DNA of 11,398 nt, taken from NCBI GenBank assembly GCA_900554675.1, contig USIM01000013.1:1-11398 (forward strand). The letters run 5' to 3'. The notes under the pieces are model-generated. The model was not told the DNA's origin. It saw nothing but the letters and a program-made list of their open reading frames with translations, and did no database searches. This stretch comes from an uncultured Sutterella sp. (GTDB lineage: Bacteria > Pseudomonadota > Gammaproteobacteria > Burkholderiales > Burkholderiaceae_F). A program made the position numbers and the translations under genes. Positions within the stretch are counted from its first letter, which is position 1, and every line of letters starts with the position of its first letter. Shown in pieces: positions 1 to 7,371 of the stretch.

Positions 1-668
1 AATTCGTTTAAGGCCTCAGGGGTTCCCACGTTTTGCCAAAAACCTTCAAAGATTTCCCCTGTCACACGCTTTTGATCAATCCATTGATAGAGCCACGGGA
101 AAAGCTTCTGATTCGTAGGAGAAATGCCCTTAAAAATTCGGGGCGAATAAATCCCGATACTGGAGAAGGTATAAGCCTTAGAGGCCCGTGTAATAAAGCC
201 ACCTTCCAACCCCATATCGCCTTCGGGGTGAAAATCGGGATTGGGCACAAGCACAAGATGCGCATCAATGTCACCGTTGACGAGGGCATCACGTTTAGCC
301 GTCAAGCGCGAAAAATCGAAGTCCGAGGCAATGTCGCCAGCGACAACGATAAAGGGCTCAACCCCATCGGTTAAAAGAGGGAAAGCCTTGGCAATGCCCC
401 CTAGCGTTTCAAGGGCGTCGTCCCAAGTCTCACCTTCAATGGAGTAAGAAAGACTGGCGCCTAAGCGGCTCTTGCCTAACGTCGGTTCAAACTGAGAGGA
501 TAAATGCGCAGCGTTAATGACCAAATCCGTCACACCTGCACGAACCAATCCGGCAATGGCCCAATCAATCAAATGATGGTGATGCGCCATCAATAAGGGT
601 TTGGGGTGCTCATAGGTAAGCGGTCGCATCCGCTTACCCAAACCCGCTGCCAACACCAAGGCTTTCAC
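1..668 (-). CDS. murU: MurU, N-acetylmuramate alpha-1-phosphate uridylyltransferase (3' end beyond the window)
   Basis: Sugar nucleotidyltransferase that makes UDP-MurNAc from MurNAc-alpha-1-phosphate and UTP in the cytoplasm. This is the last step of the recycling shortcut that bypasses MurA, and so fosfomycin. The protein begins VKALVLAAGLGKRMRPLTYE and carries the nucleotide-binding signature LAAGxGxRMRPLT followed by PKPLL. An acidic VAGDIASDFDF segment fits the metal-binding part of the fold. About 222 codons are present up to GTPEALNE, a motif near the C-terminus in this family, so only a few residues should be missing. The start is GTG at 668. It is preceded by AAGGA at 676-680 with a 7-base spacer, and no ATG lies in frame nearby. 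The gene starts 12 bases after the amgK stop, so the two are almost certainly co-transcribed. Function is inferred from family motifs and from pairing with amgK. Confidence 0.9.
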   Translation of the reverse strand, partial: MKALVLAAGLGKRMRPLTYEHPKPLLMAHHHHLIDWAIAGLVRAGVTDLVINAAHLSSQFEPTLGKSRLGASLSYSIEGETWDDALETLGGIAKAFPLLTDGVEPFIVVAGDIASDFDFSRLTAKRDALVNGDIDAHLVLVPNPDFHPEGDMGLEGGFITRASKAYTFSSIGIYSPRIFKGISPTNQKLFPWLYQWIDQKRVTGEIFEGFWQNVGTPEALNE

Positions 669-680
669 GATGAATTCCTT

Positions 681-1691
681 TTAGAAGGTATAGCCAAACT
701 TCGGCACTGAATTTTCAATCTGATCCATCAAGTACAAAAGCGGCTTTAATTCGTCGTAGCGATTGGCCGTTTCACGCACGTAACCGATAAAGCGAGGTGT
801 ATCGGTCAAATACTTGGGCTTACCGTCACGGTAGTTGATTCGAGCGAAAATACCCAAAACCTTTAAGTGACGTTGAATGCCCATCCATTCGACATCACGC
901 CAGAAAAGACCAAAATCCGCCGGAACGGGCAAACCGGCCTTGCGGGCCTTTTCCCAATAGCGAATCGTCATATCGATCACGAAGACTTCGCCCCAGCTGA
1001 TGAACGCATCACGCATGAGACTTGCGATATCGTAGGCAATGGGACCATAGAGCGCATCTTGATAGTCCAAAATGCCGGGGACGTTTTCGCTCGTAGCCAT
1101 CAAATTGCGAGGCATGTAGTCGCGGTGCACAAAGACTTTTTCTTGCGCAAGATTGTTTTTCAAAATGCGTTCAAAACACATTTTCATGAGCGCCGTTTGA
1201 CGATCATCCAACGTCATCTTGCGGTGAACAGAGACGTACCACTCGGGAAAAAGGTTAATTTCGCGACTTAAAACAGCTCGATCGTACTCGGGCAAAACGC
1301 CGGGCTTAGAGATGAGTTGCCATTGAATCAAAGCGTCGATCGCTTTTTCGAAAAATTCACGGGCATTGTCTTCGTTAAGAACGTCCAAATACGTGTTCTT
1401 GCCCAAATCTTTTAAAAGCAAAAAGCCGTGTTGAGCGTTTTCTTCATAGATGGTCGGAACGTTTAAGTTCGCTGACTCAAAAAGGTGCGTCACCTTCACA
1501 AAACTTTCGATGCTTTCTTGTTCAGGGGGCGCATCCATCACGATATAGCTTTTGCCTTTGTCGCCTTGCAAGCGATAGTAGTGACGAAAACTCGCATCAG
1601 CACTGGCCACCTCTTCGGAGTCCAGCTTTAAACCGTATTGGGGGGCAATGCTCTTGAGCCATTCAGAACGAAGCGCTTGACGATCGGACAT
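681..1691 (-). CDS. amgK: AmgK, anomeric N-acetylmuramate/N-acetylglucosamine kinase
   Basis: Aminoglycoside-phosphotransferase-fold sugar kinase that phosphorylates MurNAc (and GlcNAc) at the anomeric carbon, giving the substrate of the adjacent murU. The 336-residue protein is about full length for AmgK. The catalytic loop is HRDYMPRN (H189, D191, N196) and the metal-binding loop is GILDYQDALYGP (D209, D212). An N-terminal nucleotide-binding lobe with SFRHYYRL and SYIVMDAPPE is as expected. The start chosen is ATG at 1691 because GGAG lies 6 bases upstream. The same frame is open to 1718, but the earlier ATG codons have no ribosome binding site, and the one at 1697 abuts the GGAG. The gene diverges from lptD, as in Pseudomonas and several betaproteobacteria, linking wall recycling to envelope biogenesis. 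Family assignment is firm; the exact substrate is inferred from the murU pairing. Confidence 0.9.
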   Translation of the reverse strand: MSDRQALRSEWLKSIAPQYGLKLDSEEVASADASFRHYYRLQGDKGKSYIVMDAPPEQESIESFVKVTHLFESANLNVPTIYEENAQHGFLLLKDLGKNTYLDVLNEDNAREFFEKAIDALIQWQLISKPGVLPEYDRAVLSREINLFPEWYVSVHRKMTLDDRQTALMKMCFERILKNNLAQEKVFVHRDYMPRNLMATSENVPGILDYQDALYGPIAYDIASLMRDAFISWGEVFVIDMTIRYWEKARKAGLPVPADFGLFWRDVEWMGIQRHLKVLGIFARINYRDGKPKYLTDTPRFIGYVRETANRYDELKPLLYLMDQIENSVPKFGYTF

Positions 1692-1772
1692 TAACATCTC
1701 CACGAGAACAAAAATCAATCGGTTTTCGCAATAAAAAAGATCGAAAACACGAGAAAAAACAAAGATTGCCTA

Positions 1773-1778
1773 ATTATA
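1773..1778 (-). promoter_or_regulatory. Candidate -10 element for amgK-murU
   Basis: The minus strand reads a perfect TATAAT here, giving a predicted start near 1766 and a leader of about 75 bases before the amgK ATG. No good -35 hexamer lies 16-18 bp upstream; that position is occupied by the opposing lptD -10 element. Assignment is by consensus match only. Confidence 0.5.
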
Positions 1779-1795
1779 TGCCAAGCCCTCTACGC

Positions 1796-1801
1796 TATAA
1801 T
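1796..1801 (+). promoter_or_regulatory. Candidate -10 element for the lptD operon
   Basis: A perfect TATAAT in the context TACGCTATAATGAACG predicts a start near 1808 and a leader of about 31 bases. The -35 position (about 1773-1778) has no TTGACA-like hexamer and holds the opposing amgK -10 element. TTGCCT at 1766-1771 is 24 bp away, too far for a normal spacer. The lptD ATG lacks a clear Shine-Dalgarno sequence. Confidence 0.55.
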
Positions 1802-1838
1802 GAACGGATCATTCTTATAACGAACAAATTTTAGATTC

Positions 1839-4148
1839 ATGCCGGCTTCTAAACCGCACTCCAATACGCTTTTGCCGCCCTTGAAATTAATTGTTGTTGC
1901 CTGTGCTATGGCGACAACGGGCTTGGCATATGCTCAAAACGCTGTCTCTCTTCGATCGGCCCCTGCGCTTGATGATTCCTCTCAAATGATTAATGAGGAA
2001 TCGGCAAGTTTTGTCACCGCCGATAGCATGGAGACCACCGATGACGAAATTATTCTGCGCGGCAACGCCGAAGTGCGTCGCGCGGGCACCGTCATTCGAG
2101 GCGACAAAATCAAATACGACCAATCCACCGACGTTGTTGATGTTGAAGGCAATGCGGTTGTGATACGTGAAGGGGCTCGATTTGACGGCCCGAAACTCAC
2201 CTATCAGATCGAGTCTGACGCCGGTGAAATGCAAGACGTGAATTACCAGTATGCCGCTCGTGGCATTCGTGGGAAAACGAGTTCTGCTCGCTTCATGAAT
2301 GGCGTCAACACACAATTTAAAAACGCAACGCTCACGACCTGTAAGCCCGGCAGCAAAGCCTGGTGGGTTGAAGCGGACTCCTTGGAAATGGACGAGTCAA
2401 GCCAAATGGCAACGGCTCGCAATGTGAGTTTCCATTTAGCCGGTATGCCCGTGATGGTGGCCCCGTGGGCCATGTTCCCGATGGGAACGGAACGTCAAAG
2501 CGGTATTTTGACGCCGACCTTGGGGATGAGTTCAACGCGCGGTGTTGATATTTCGTTGCCCATTTACTGGAACATTGCTCCGAACTACGACTACACCTTT
2601 ACGCCTCGCGTAATGACCAAGCGCGGTATTTTGCTCGGTAACGAATTCCGCTTCTTAAATGAAAATTTCGGCGGTGAAGTCACTTACGACTACATGCCTG
2701 ACGATAAAGAAACCAATACCCATCGTTATGGTAGCACCGTGAACGCTTGGGCCAAGTGGAACGGTATTCAATTCCGCACGAACTACAACCGTGTGAGTGA
2801 CGGTCGCTACATTGCTGACTTCTCAGGCGACATTTACGACACCAGTGAATCCGGCCTACCGCAAGACTTCTTCTTATCCTACGGTAAGGACTTCTGGCAC
2901 TCTTCTTTGTCGGTGCAGAAAAACCAAGTGTTATCTCGTGAAGACAACACTTACTATAACAAGCCTTATGAAATTGTTCCGCAAATCGATTGGAAGGCCT
3001 ATTTAGCCGACTACCATGGCTTTGAAATTTCGAGCATTATGGAAGCCGCTCGCTTTACACACCCGGATGCCGACAAAAAAGCCCAAGGTAACCGTCTCTA
3101 TATGCAACATAGCGTTGCTTATCCGATGCGCGGTGCCGGTTGGTTTGTGACGCCAAAGGCCATGTTGACAGGTGTTCAATATAGCTTGACGGATTTGAAT
3201 AAACTCAGTACCCCGTCCCTTTATGATGAAAGCTCTCGCTTTGTCGTGCCGACCGTGAGTTTAGACACGGGCCTTATCTTCGATCGTGACACGTCTTGGT
3301 TTGGGCGCGACGCAACGCAAACGTTAGAACCGCGTGTGTTCTATGCCTACACACCCTATCGTGATCAGTCGAAGATGCCGACGTTCGATAGCTCTTACGC
3401 TGACTTAAGTTTCTCGAGCTTTTTCAGTGAAAACATCTTTACGGGTCATGACCGCGTTTCTGAAGCCAACCAAGTGTCTTTGATTTTGACCTCTCGTTAC
3501 TTGGATCGAAAGACAGGTTATGAATGGTTACGCGCTTCCGTTGGTCAACGCTACTACTTTGACGACCAACGTGTCAGCTTAAATGCCAACAGTGAGGTTG
3601 GAATGACCGAAGAAACGCGAAGCGACTTCTTAGGAAGTATCTCTGCCAACATTACTCGTGATATTGTGTTCAATACGTCTGCACAATATTCGACGTCTGA
3701 AAGCGACATTACTCGTATCAACGCCGGTATCCGTTGGCACCCGAAACCTTCTGCGGTAATGGGACTTTACTACCGCTATAACATTGATCCCCACGCAATT
3801 AAAGACGATGACGATCGTATCAAGCAGATCGACTTTGCCGTACAGTGGCCATTAACGAATAACTTCTATGCGTTGGGTCGCTACAACTACTCGCTTTTCG
3901 ATAAAAAGCCGGTGGAAATCTTGGGCGGTATCGAATACGTTGCTGACTGCTGGGCCTTGCGTTTAGTTGCACAACGTTACATCACCGACTCGGACAAGTA
4001 TGACACGAGCTTTTATGTACAGTTAGAATTGACGGGATTAGGTTCCGTGGGCTCAGACCCCTTGGAAGAACTCCGCCGCAATATCCCGGGCTATCAAGCA
4101 GCCACTGCTATGCCGGGCCAAACCGGTTTGTATGACTACTATGAATAA
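1839..4148 (+). CDS. lptD: LptD, LPS-assembly outer membrane protein
   Basis: Outer-membrane beta-barrel that, with the lipoprotein LptE, inserts LPS into the outer leaflet at the end of the Lpt bridge. The 769-residue precursor has a signal peptide ending at AYA (30-32), with cleavage before Q33. An LptA-like beta-jellyroll follows at about residues 55-165 (for example EIILRGNAEVRRAG, GNAVVIREGARFDG). The barrel with family-typical stretches QSGILTPTLG, LPIYWNIAPNYDYTFTPR and KRGILLGNEFR begins at about 215. The mature protein has only two cysteines, C168 after the jellyroll and C704 near the C-terminus. They can form one long-range disulfide, whereas E. coli LptD has four cysteines. It is first in an operon with surA, whose product helps fold it. 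The start gives a proper signal peptide, although the upstream sequence TTTTAGATTC is a poor ribosome binding site. Identification is very secure. Confidence 0.97.
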   Translation: MPASKPHSNTLLPPLKLIVVACAMATTGLAYAQNAVSLRSAPALDDSSQMINEESASFVTADSMETTDDEIILRGNAEVRRAGTVIRGDKIKYDQSTDVVDVEGNAVVIREGARFDGPKLTYQIESDAGEMQDVNYQYAARGIRGKTSSARFMNGVNTQFKNATLTTCKPGSKAWWVEADSLEMDESSQMATARNVSFHLAGMPVMVAPWAMFPMGTERQSGILTPTLGMSSTRGVDISLPIYWNIAPNYDYTFTPRVMTKRGILLGNEFRFLNENFGGEVTYDYMPDDKETNTHRYGSTVNAWAKWNGIQFRTNYNRVSDGRYIADFSGDIYDTSESGLPQDFFLSYGKDFWHSSLSVQKNQVLSREDNTYYNKPYEIVPQIDWKAYLADYHGFEISSIMEAARFTHPDADKKAQGNRLYMQHSVAYPMRGAGWFVTPKAMLTGVQYSLTDLNKLSTPSLYDESSRFVVPTVSLDTGLIFDRDTSWFGRDATQTLEPRVFYAYTPYRDQSKMPTFDSSYADLSFSSFFSENIFTGHDRVSEANQVSLILTSRYLDRKTGYEWLRASVGQRYYFDDQRVSLNANSEVGMTEETRSDFLGSISANITRDIVFNTSAQYSTSESDITRINAGIRWHPKPSAVMGLYYRYNIDPHAIKDDDDRIKQIDFAVQWPLTNNFYALGRYNYSLFDKKPVEILGGIEYVADCWALRLVAQRYITDSDKYDTSFYVQLELTGLGSVGSDPLEELRRNIPGYQAATAMPGQTGLYDYYE

Positions 4149-5469
4149 GACGAAACTCATGGCGTTGCTTGCCGCCTTAACCGCAAGCGTTTGTTCTGCA
4201 CAAACGAGTAAGGCACCGGCCAATGATGTGCCTCAACTCATCAACCGTGTGGTAGCTGTCGTCAATAACGATGTGATTACTGCCAACGAGCTTGAAGAGC
4301 GCACGCACACGACGGCTTTAAACCTTCGTCGTCAAAACATTAAGTTGCCGCCGATGCCGCAATTGCAATCCCAAGTGCTTGAACAATTGATTCTTGAGCG
4401 TGCAATTGCTCAAAAAGCACAGGACTCCGGTATTCGCGTGGACGATGCATTGGTTAACGTCACCATTGAACAAATCGCTCGTCAAAACAAAATTAGCGTT
4501 GCCGAACTTCGTCGTCGTTTGAAGTTAGACGGCGTGGACTTCTCGCAATTTAGAGAAGAAATCCGCAACCAAATCATCACGCAACGTTTGCGTGAGCGTG
4601 AAGTGGATGACAAGATCAATATTCCGGAAAGTGAAATTGATGCCTTCTTGGCCGATCAAGCGGGCTTTAATGTGAATGACCGCATTGAGTACAACGTTGC
4701 TCAAATCGTCATTCCGATTACGGAAAGCATGACGTCAGGCGAATTGTCTGACGCTCGTAATTTGGCTGAAGATATCGTTGATGACGCCAAAGACGGTAAG
4801 GACTTTGGTCAATTGGCTGCCACCTACTCTCGCTCTTCTGACGCATTGGAAGGCGGTAAGATCGGCTGGCGTACGCTTTCTCAATTGCCGTCGACCTCTG
4901 CTGAAGCCGTTCGTGAAGCTTTGAAAGATAAAAGTCGTGTTGCTATGAGCGTGAGCTCTGACGGCTACACCATCGTGAAGGTTTTGGATAAGCGCGATGG
5001 TGTGCAAAATAAGCTTGCCGGTGGCCCTGTCACACAAACGCACGTTCGCCACATCTTGATGGCCGTGACCCCGATGACCGATGAAGCCACGATTTTGTCT
5101 CGCTTGCATGACATCCGTAAGCGTTTGGTTGAAGGTAAAGAAGACTTCGCCACCTTGGCTCGTTTGCATTCCGTTGACGGTTCTGCCACGCGAGGCGGTG
5201 ACTTGGGTTGGTTGCAACCAGGCGATACGGTGCCGGCGTTTGAAGAAGCCATGCAAAAGTTGCCCGTCGGTCAAGTGAGCGAACCCGTAAAGTCTCAATA
5301 CGGTTGGCACTTGATTGAAGTGGTTGAACGTCGTCAAGAAGCAATGAACGCTGATCGTATGCGTTACATGGCTCGCCAAATGTTGCGTCAACGCAAACTC
5401 GCCGAAGCCACGGCTAACTGGCAACGCGAATTGCGCGATCGCGCTTTTGTTGAAATTCGCCGTGAATAA
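4141..5469 (+). CDS. surA: SurA, periplasmic chaperone and peptidyl-prolyl isomerase
   Basis: Parvulin-type chaperone that escorts unfolded outer-membrane proteins, including LptD, across the periplasm to the BAM complex. The 442-residue product has a signal peptide (about 1-20, ending VCSA). The SurA N-terminal chaperone module follows (about 30-165, with NRVVAVVNNDVITANELEER). Parvulin domain 1 is at about 184-284 (YNVAQIVIP, EGGKIGWRTLSQLP) and parvulin domain 2 at about 299-396 (THVRHILMAV, RGGDLGWLQPGDTVPAFEEA, SQYGWHLIEV), then a C-terminal helix. ATG at 4141 gives an 8-base overlap with the lptD stop. A second in-frame ATG at 4132 would add MTT and is possible; neither has a Shine-Dalgarno sequence. 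I prefer 4141 because the same overlap form recurs at the next two junctions. The gene order lptD-surA-pdxA-rsmA matches many gammaproteobacteria and betaproteobacteria. Confidence 0.96.
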   Translation: MNKTKLMALLAALTASVCSAQTSKAPANDVPQLINRVVAVVNNDVITANELEERTHTTALNLRRQNIKLPPMPQLQSQVLEQLILERAIAQKAQDSGIRVDDALVNVTIEQIARQNKISVAELRRRLKLDGVDFSQFREEIRNQIITQRLREREVDDKINIPESEIDAFLADQAGFNVNDRIEYNVAQIVIPITESMTSGELSDARNLAEDIVDDAKDGKDFGQLAATYSRSSDALEGGKIGWRTLSQLPSTSAEAVREALKDKSRVAMSVSSDGYTIVKVLDKRDGVQNKLAGGPVTQTHVRHILMAVTPMTDEATILSRLHDIRKRLVEGKEDFATLARLHSVDGSATRGGDLGWLQPGDTVPAFEEAMQKLPVGQVSEPVKSQYGWHLIEVVERRQEAMNADRMRYMARQMLRQRKLAEATANWQRELRDRAFVEIRRE

Positions 5470-6433
5470 TACTCAAACTGCACCGGTTGCGCTCACCACG
5501 GGTGAGCCTGCCGGTATCGGTCCCGAAATCTGCGTCAGGGCGGTTTATGAAACAAACCGTCCTGTTTGCATGATTGGCGACCAAGATTTTCTTGAAAGCG
5601 TGCGTCAAAAGCTCGCTCTGCTTGCCTGGCCCGCTCATGTGAGTTTTCACCATGTGCCGCTTCACTCACCGGTGATCGCAGGCCAACTTAACGTCCAAAA
5701 CGCTGCCTATGTACTCGAAACACTCCGAGTCGCAGCCCAAGGAGCGATGGACGGCACCTTTAGTGCCATTTGTACGGCACCGGTGCAAAAAAGCGTCATT
5801 AACGACGCAGGCATCCCCTTTACCGGTCACACGGAATTTTTCGCCGATCTCGCTCATGTGAAAAAAGTCGTCATGATGTTGGTTTCCTCTGACGCTCAAG
5901 ACGCTTTGCGAGTGGCTTTGGTTACGACTCACGTTCCGATTGCAAAACTCGCTCAGTGCATTACGCACGAAAACGTTGAAGAAACGCTCAACATTCTTCA
6001 CCATGATTTGCAAACGGCCTTTGCGATTAACACTCCTCGCATTGCAGTAACGGGATTAAATCCTCATGCAGGCGAATCCGGTCACATGGGCACGGAAGAA
6101 GTGGAGATCATTGGGCCAGAAATTGAAAAAGCAAAAGCCAAGGGATGGATTGTGACGGGCCCGCACCCGGCCGATACCATTTTTGCGGCGTCAAAACTCA
6201 CACAATACGATGCCGTATTGTGTATGTACCATGATCAAGGATTGCCCGTGCTCAAGCACATGAGTTTCGGTCAAGGTGTCAACATTACGTTGGGATTGCC
6301 CTACGTCAGAACGTCCGTTGATCACGGAACGGCACTTGATATTGCCGGTCAAGGCATTGCCAATATCGGAAGTCTTTTAACTGCGTTGCGCCTTGCGCAA
6401 ACACTTGCTACGAACAGAGAACACCATGCATAA
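5462..6433 (+). CDS. pdxA: PdxA, 4-hydroxythreonine-4-phosphate dehydrogenase
   Basis: NAD-dependent, divalent-metal enzyme that oxidises 4-phosphohydroxy-L-threonine in the DXP-dependent pathway to pyridoxal 5'-phosphate. The 323-residue protein is normal length. It opens with APVALTTGEPAGIGPE, matching the family N-terminus, and contains TAPVQK and TGHTEF. The three expected metal-ligand histidines are H157 (TTHVPI), H202 (GLNPHAGESG) and H257 (CMYHDQGLPVLK), and GTALDIAGQG lies near the C-terminus. The start chosen is GTG at 5462, overlapping the surA stop by 8 bases. TTG codons at 5447 and 5450 are in frame but would add residues not seen in the family. No Shine-Dalgarno sequence is visible, so translation probably depends on coupling to surA. 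Membership is clear; a paralogue with another sugar-phosphate substrate is unlikely in this operon. Confidence 0.95.
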   Translation: MNNTQTAPVALTTGEPAGIGPEICVRAVYETNRPVCMIGDQDFLESVRQKLALLAWPAHVSFHHVPLHSPVIAGQLNVQNAAYVLETLRVAAQGAMDGTFSAICTAPVQKSVINDAGIPFTGHTEFFADLAHVKKVVMMLVSSDAQDALRVALVTTHVPIAKLAQCITHENVEETLNILHHDLQTAFAINTPRIAVTGLNPHAGESGHMGTEEVEIIGPEIEKAKAKGWIVTGPHPADTIFAASKLTQYDAVLCMYHDQGLPVLKHMSFGQGVNITLGLPYVRTSVDHGTALDIAGQGIANIGSLLTALRLAQTLATNREHHA

Positions 6434-7223
6434 CGGATTAGTTGGCCATCGCGCCCGTAAACGTTTCGGTCAAAACTTTTTGCACGATGAACACTGGATC
6501 ACCCGCATTGCTCGCACGATCGATCCTCAACAAGGCGATACGATTGTCGAAATCGGGCCGGGCCAAGCAGCCCTGACTCGCAAAATGATGGAAGCCATCG
6601 GCCATGTTACGGCAGTCGAAATCGACCGAGACTTGGCAGCTTGGCTCAAAGAAACGTTCCCTGAAACGCTTTCCTTGATTGAAGCCGATGCTTTGAAATT
6701 GGATTGGGCCTCAGAGGTTTATCCTGAAAAGCGCTTGCGTATTATCGGTAACCTCCCCTACAACATTTCAAGCCCCTTGTTGTTTCACCTGACCACGGTC
6801 GCTGATCGCGTCATTGATCAACATTTCATGCTTCAAAAGGAAGTGGTTGACCGTATGGTCGCAGAACCCGGTAGCAAAGTGTATGGTCGCTTGTCTGTCA
6901 TGCTCCAATACCGCTATCGCATGCAAAAGATGTTTGACGTGCCGCCTGGTGCCTTCACGCCGGCCCCGAAAGTCACAAGCTCCATCGTTCGCATGATTCC
7001 GAAGAAGGTGGAAGACTTGTTGCCCGTTGATATGGAACGATTCTCTGCCATCGTCGCTGCGGCCTTTAATCAACGCCGTAAAACGCTTCGTAATGCGGTT
7101 TCAAAACTTTTAACAGAAGACGACATCCGTGCTGCCGGTGTCGATCCGACTGCACGTGCTGAAAGCTTGGATGTTGAAGCCTTTGTGCGATTAGCCAACA
7201 TCAAGAGTTCTGTTGAAGAATAG
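6426..7223 (+). CDS. rsmA: RsmA (KsgA), 16S rRNA dimethyladenosine transferase
   Basis: SAM-dependent enzyme that dimethylates two adjacent adenines in the terminal hairpin of 16S rRNA (A1518 and A1519 in E. coli numbering) late in 30S assembly. The 265-residue protein has the family N-terminus RKRFGQNFLHD (11-21). SAM-binding motif VEIGPGQAALT (41-51) and the acidic ribose-binding AVEIDRDL (63-70) follow. The catalytic NLPY (109-112) is in GNLPYNISSPLL, with LQKEVVDRM, YGRLSVMLQ and the C-terminal FNQRRKTLRN all present. The start is ATG at 6426, overlapping the pdxA stop by 8 bases, with a weak AGAGA 5 bases upstream. A longer reading from TTG at 6393 adds residues before the conserved start and is unlikely. 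This is the last gene of the operon; apaG-apaH, often next, are absent. Confidence 0.96.
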   Translation: MHNGLVGHRARKRFGQNFLHDEHWITRIARTIDPQQGDTIVEIGPGQAALTRKMMEAIGHVTAVEIDRDLAAWLKETFPETLSLIEADALKLDWASEVYPEKRLRIIGNLPYNISSPLLFHLTTVADRVIDQHFMLQKEVVDRMVAEPGSKVYGRLSVMLQYRYRMQKMFDVPPGAFTPAPKVTSSIVRMIPKKVEDLLPVDMERFSAIVAAAFNQRRKTLRNAVSKLLTEDDIRAAGVDPTARAESLDVEAFVRLANIKSSVEE

Positions 7224-7250
7224 TCAAACTGTTTCGTCAGATCTGAGCAT

Positions 7251-7277
7251 CGGCCACTTCAAAAAGGTGGCCGTTTT
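7251..7277 (+). terminator. Intrinsic terminator of the lptD-surA-pdxA-rsmA operon
   Basis: A perfect 7-bp stem CGGCCAC (7251-7257) / GTGGCCG (7267-7273) encloses a 9-base loop and is followed at once by TTTT and further T-rich sequence. It begins 27 bases after the rsmA stop codon on the coding strand. Confidence 0.85.
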
Positions 7278-7320
7278 GCTTAATTTTTAATCATTTTTGA
7301 ACGAGATGTAATACCTTGTT

Positions 7321-7354
7321 TTAATTAACCTAAAAGTCGTCTAATAGTGCCACG
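7321..7354 (+). repeat. Left terminal inverted repeat of the insertion sequence
   Basis: It starts TTAATTAACCTAAAAGTCGT, identical for 20 bases to the reverse complement of the right end, then diverges at 4 of 14 positions. It lies downstream of the transposase stop. Its inner 12 bases are also one arm of the hairpin at 7343-7371. Confidence 0.88.
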
Positions 7355-7371
7355 ATAACCGTGGCGCTATT
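7343..7371. other. 12-bp hairpin over the transposase stop codon
   Basis: AATAGTGCCACG (7343-7354) pairs with CGTGGCGCTATT (7360-7371) around the loop ATAAC, with one non-Watson-Crick position (7348 with 7366). That pair is U-G in a plus-strand transcript and A-C in the transposase mRNA. The transposase TAG stop (7369-7367) lies in one arm. There is no proper U-run after it in the transposase direction, so it is not a classical terminator for that gene. It could slow polymerase or protect the mRNA end. Confidence 0.6.

Noticed and set aside
33..447. Two plus-strand open frames inside murU.
   Set aside because: The minus strand encodes a clear, continuous MurU protein across the same bases; the plus-strand frames show no family features.
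1722..1748. A 7-bp inverted repeat (GTTTTCG/CGAAAAC) in the amgK leader as a regulatory hairpin.
   Set aside because: The AT-rich stem has a 13-base loop and no U-run after it, so it would be weak and is plausibly chance.
4141..4200. SurA as a lipoprotein, because its signal peptide contains a cysteine (ASVC).
   Set aside because: Valine just before the cysteine does not fit a lipobox, and the segment fits signal peptidase I cleavage after CSA. SurA is a soluble periplasmic protein.
4735..5424. A 229-residue open frame antisense to surA.
   Set aside because: It lies wholly inside surA, shows no recognisable domain, and is explained by the codon use of the plus-strand gene.
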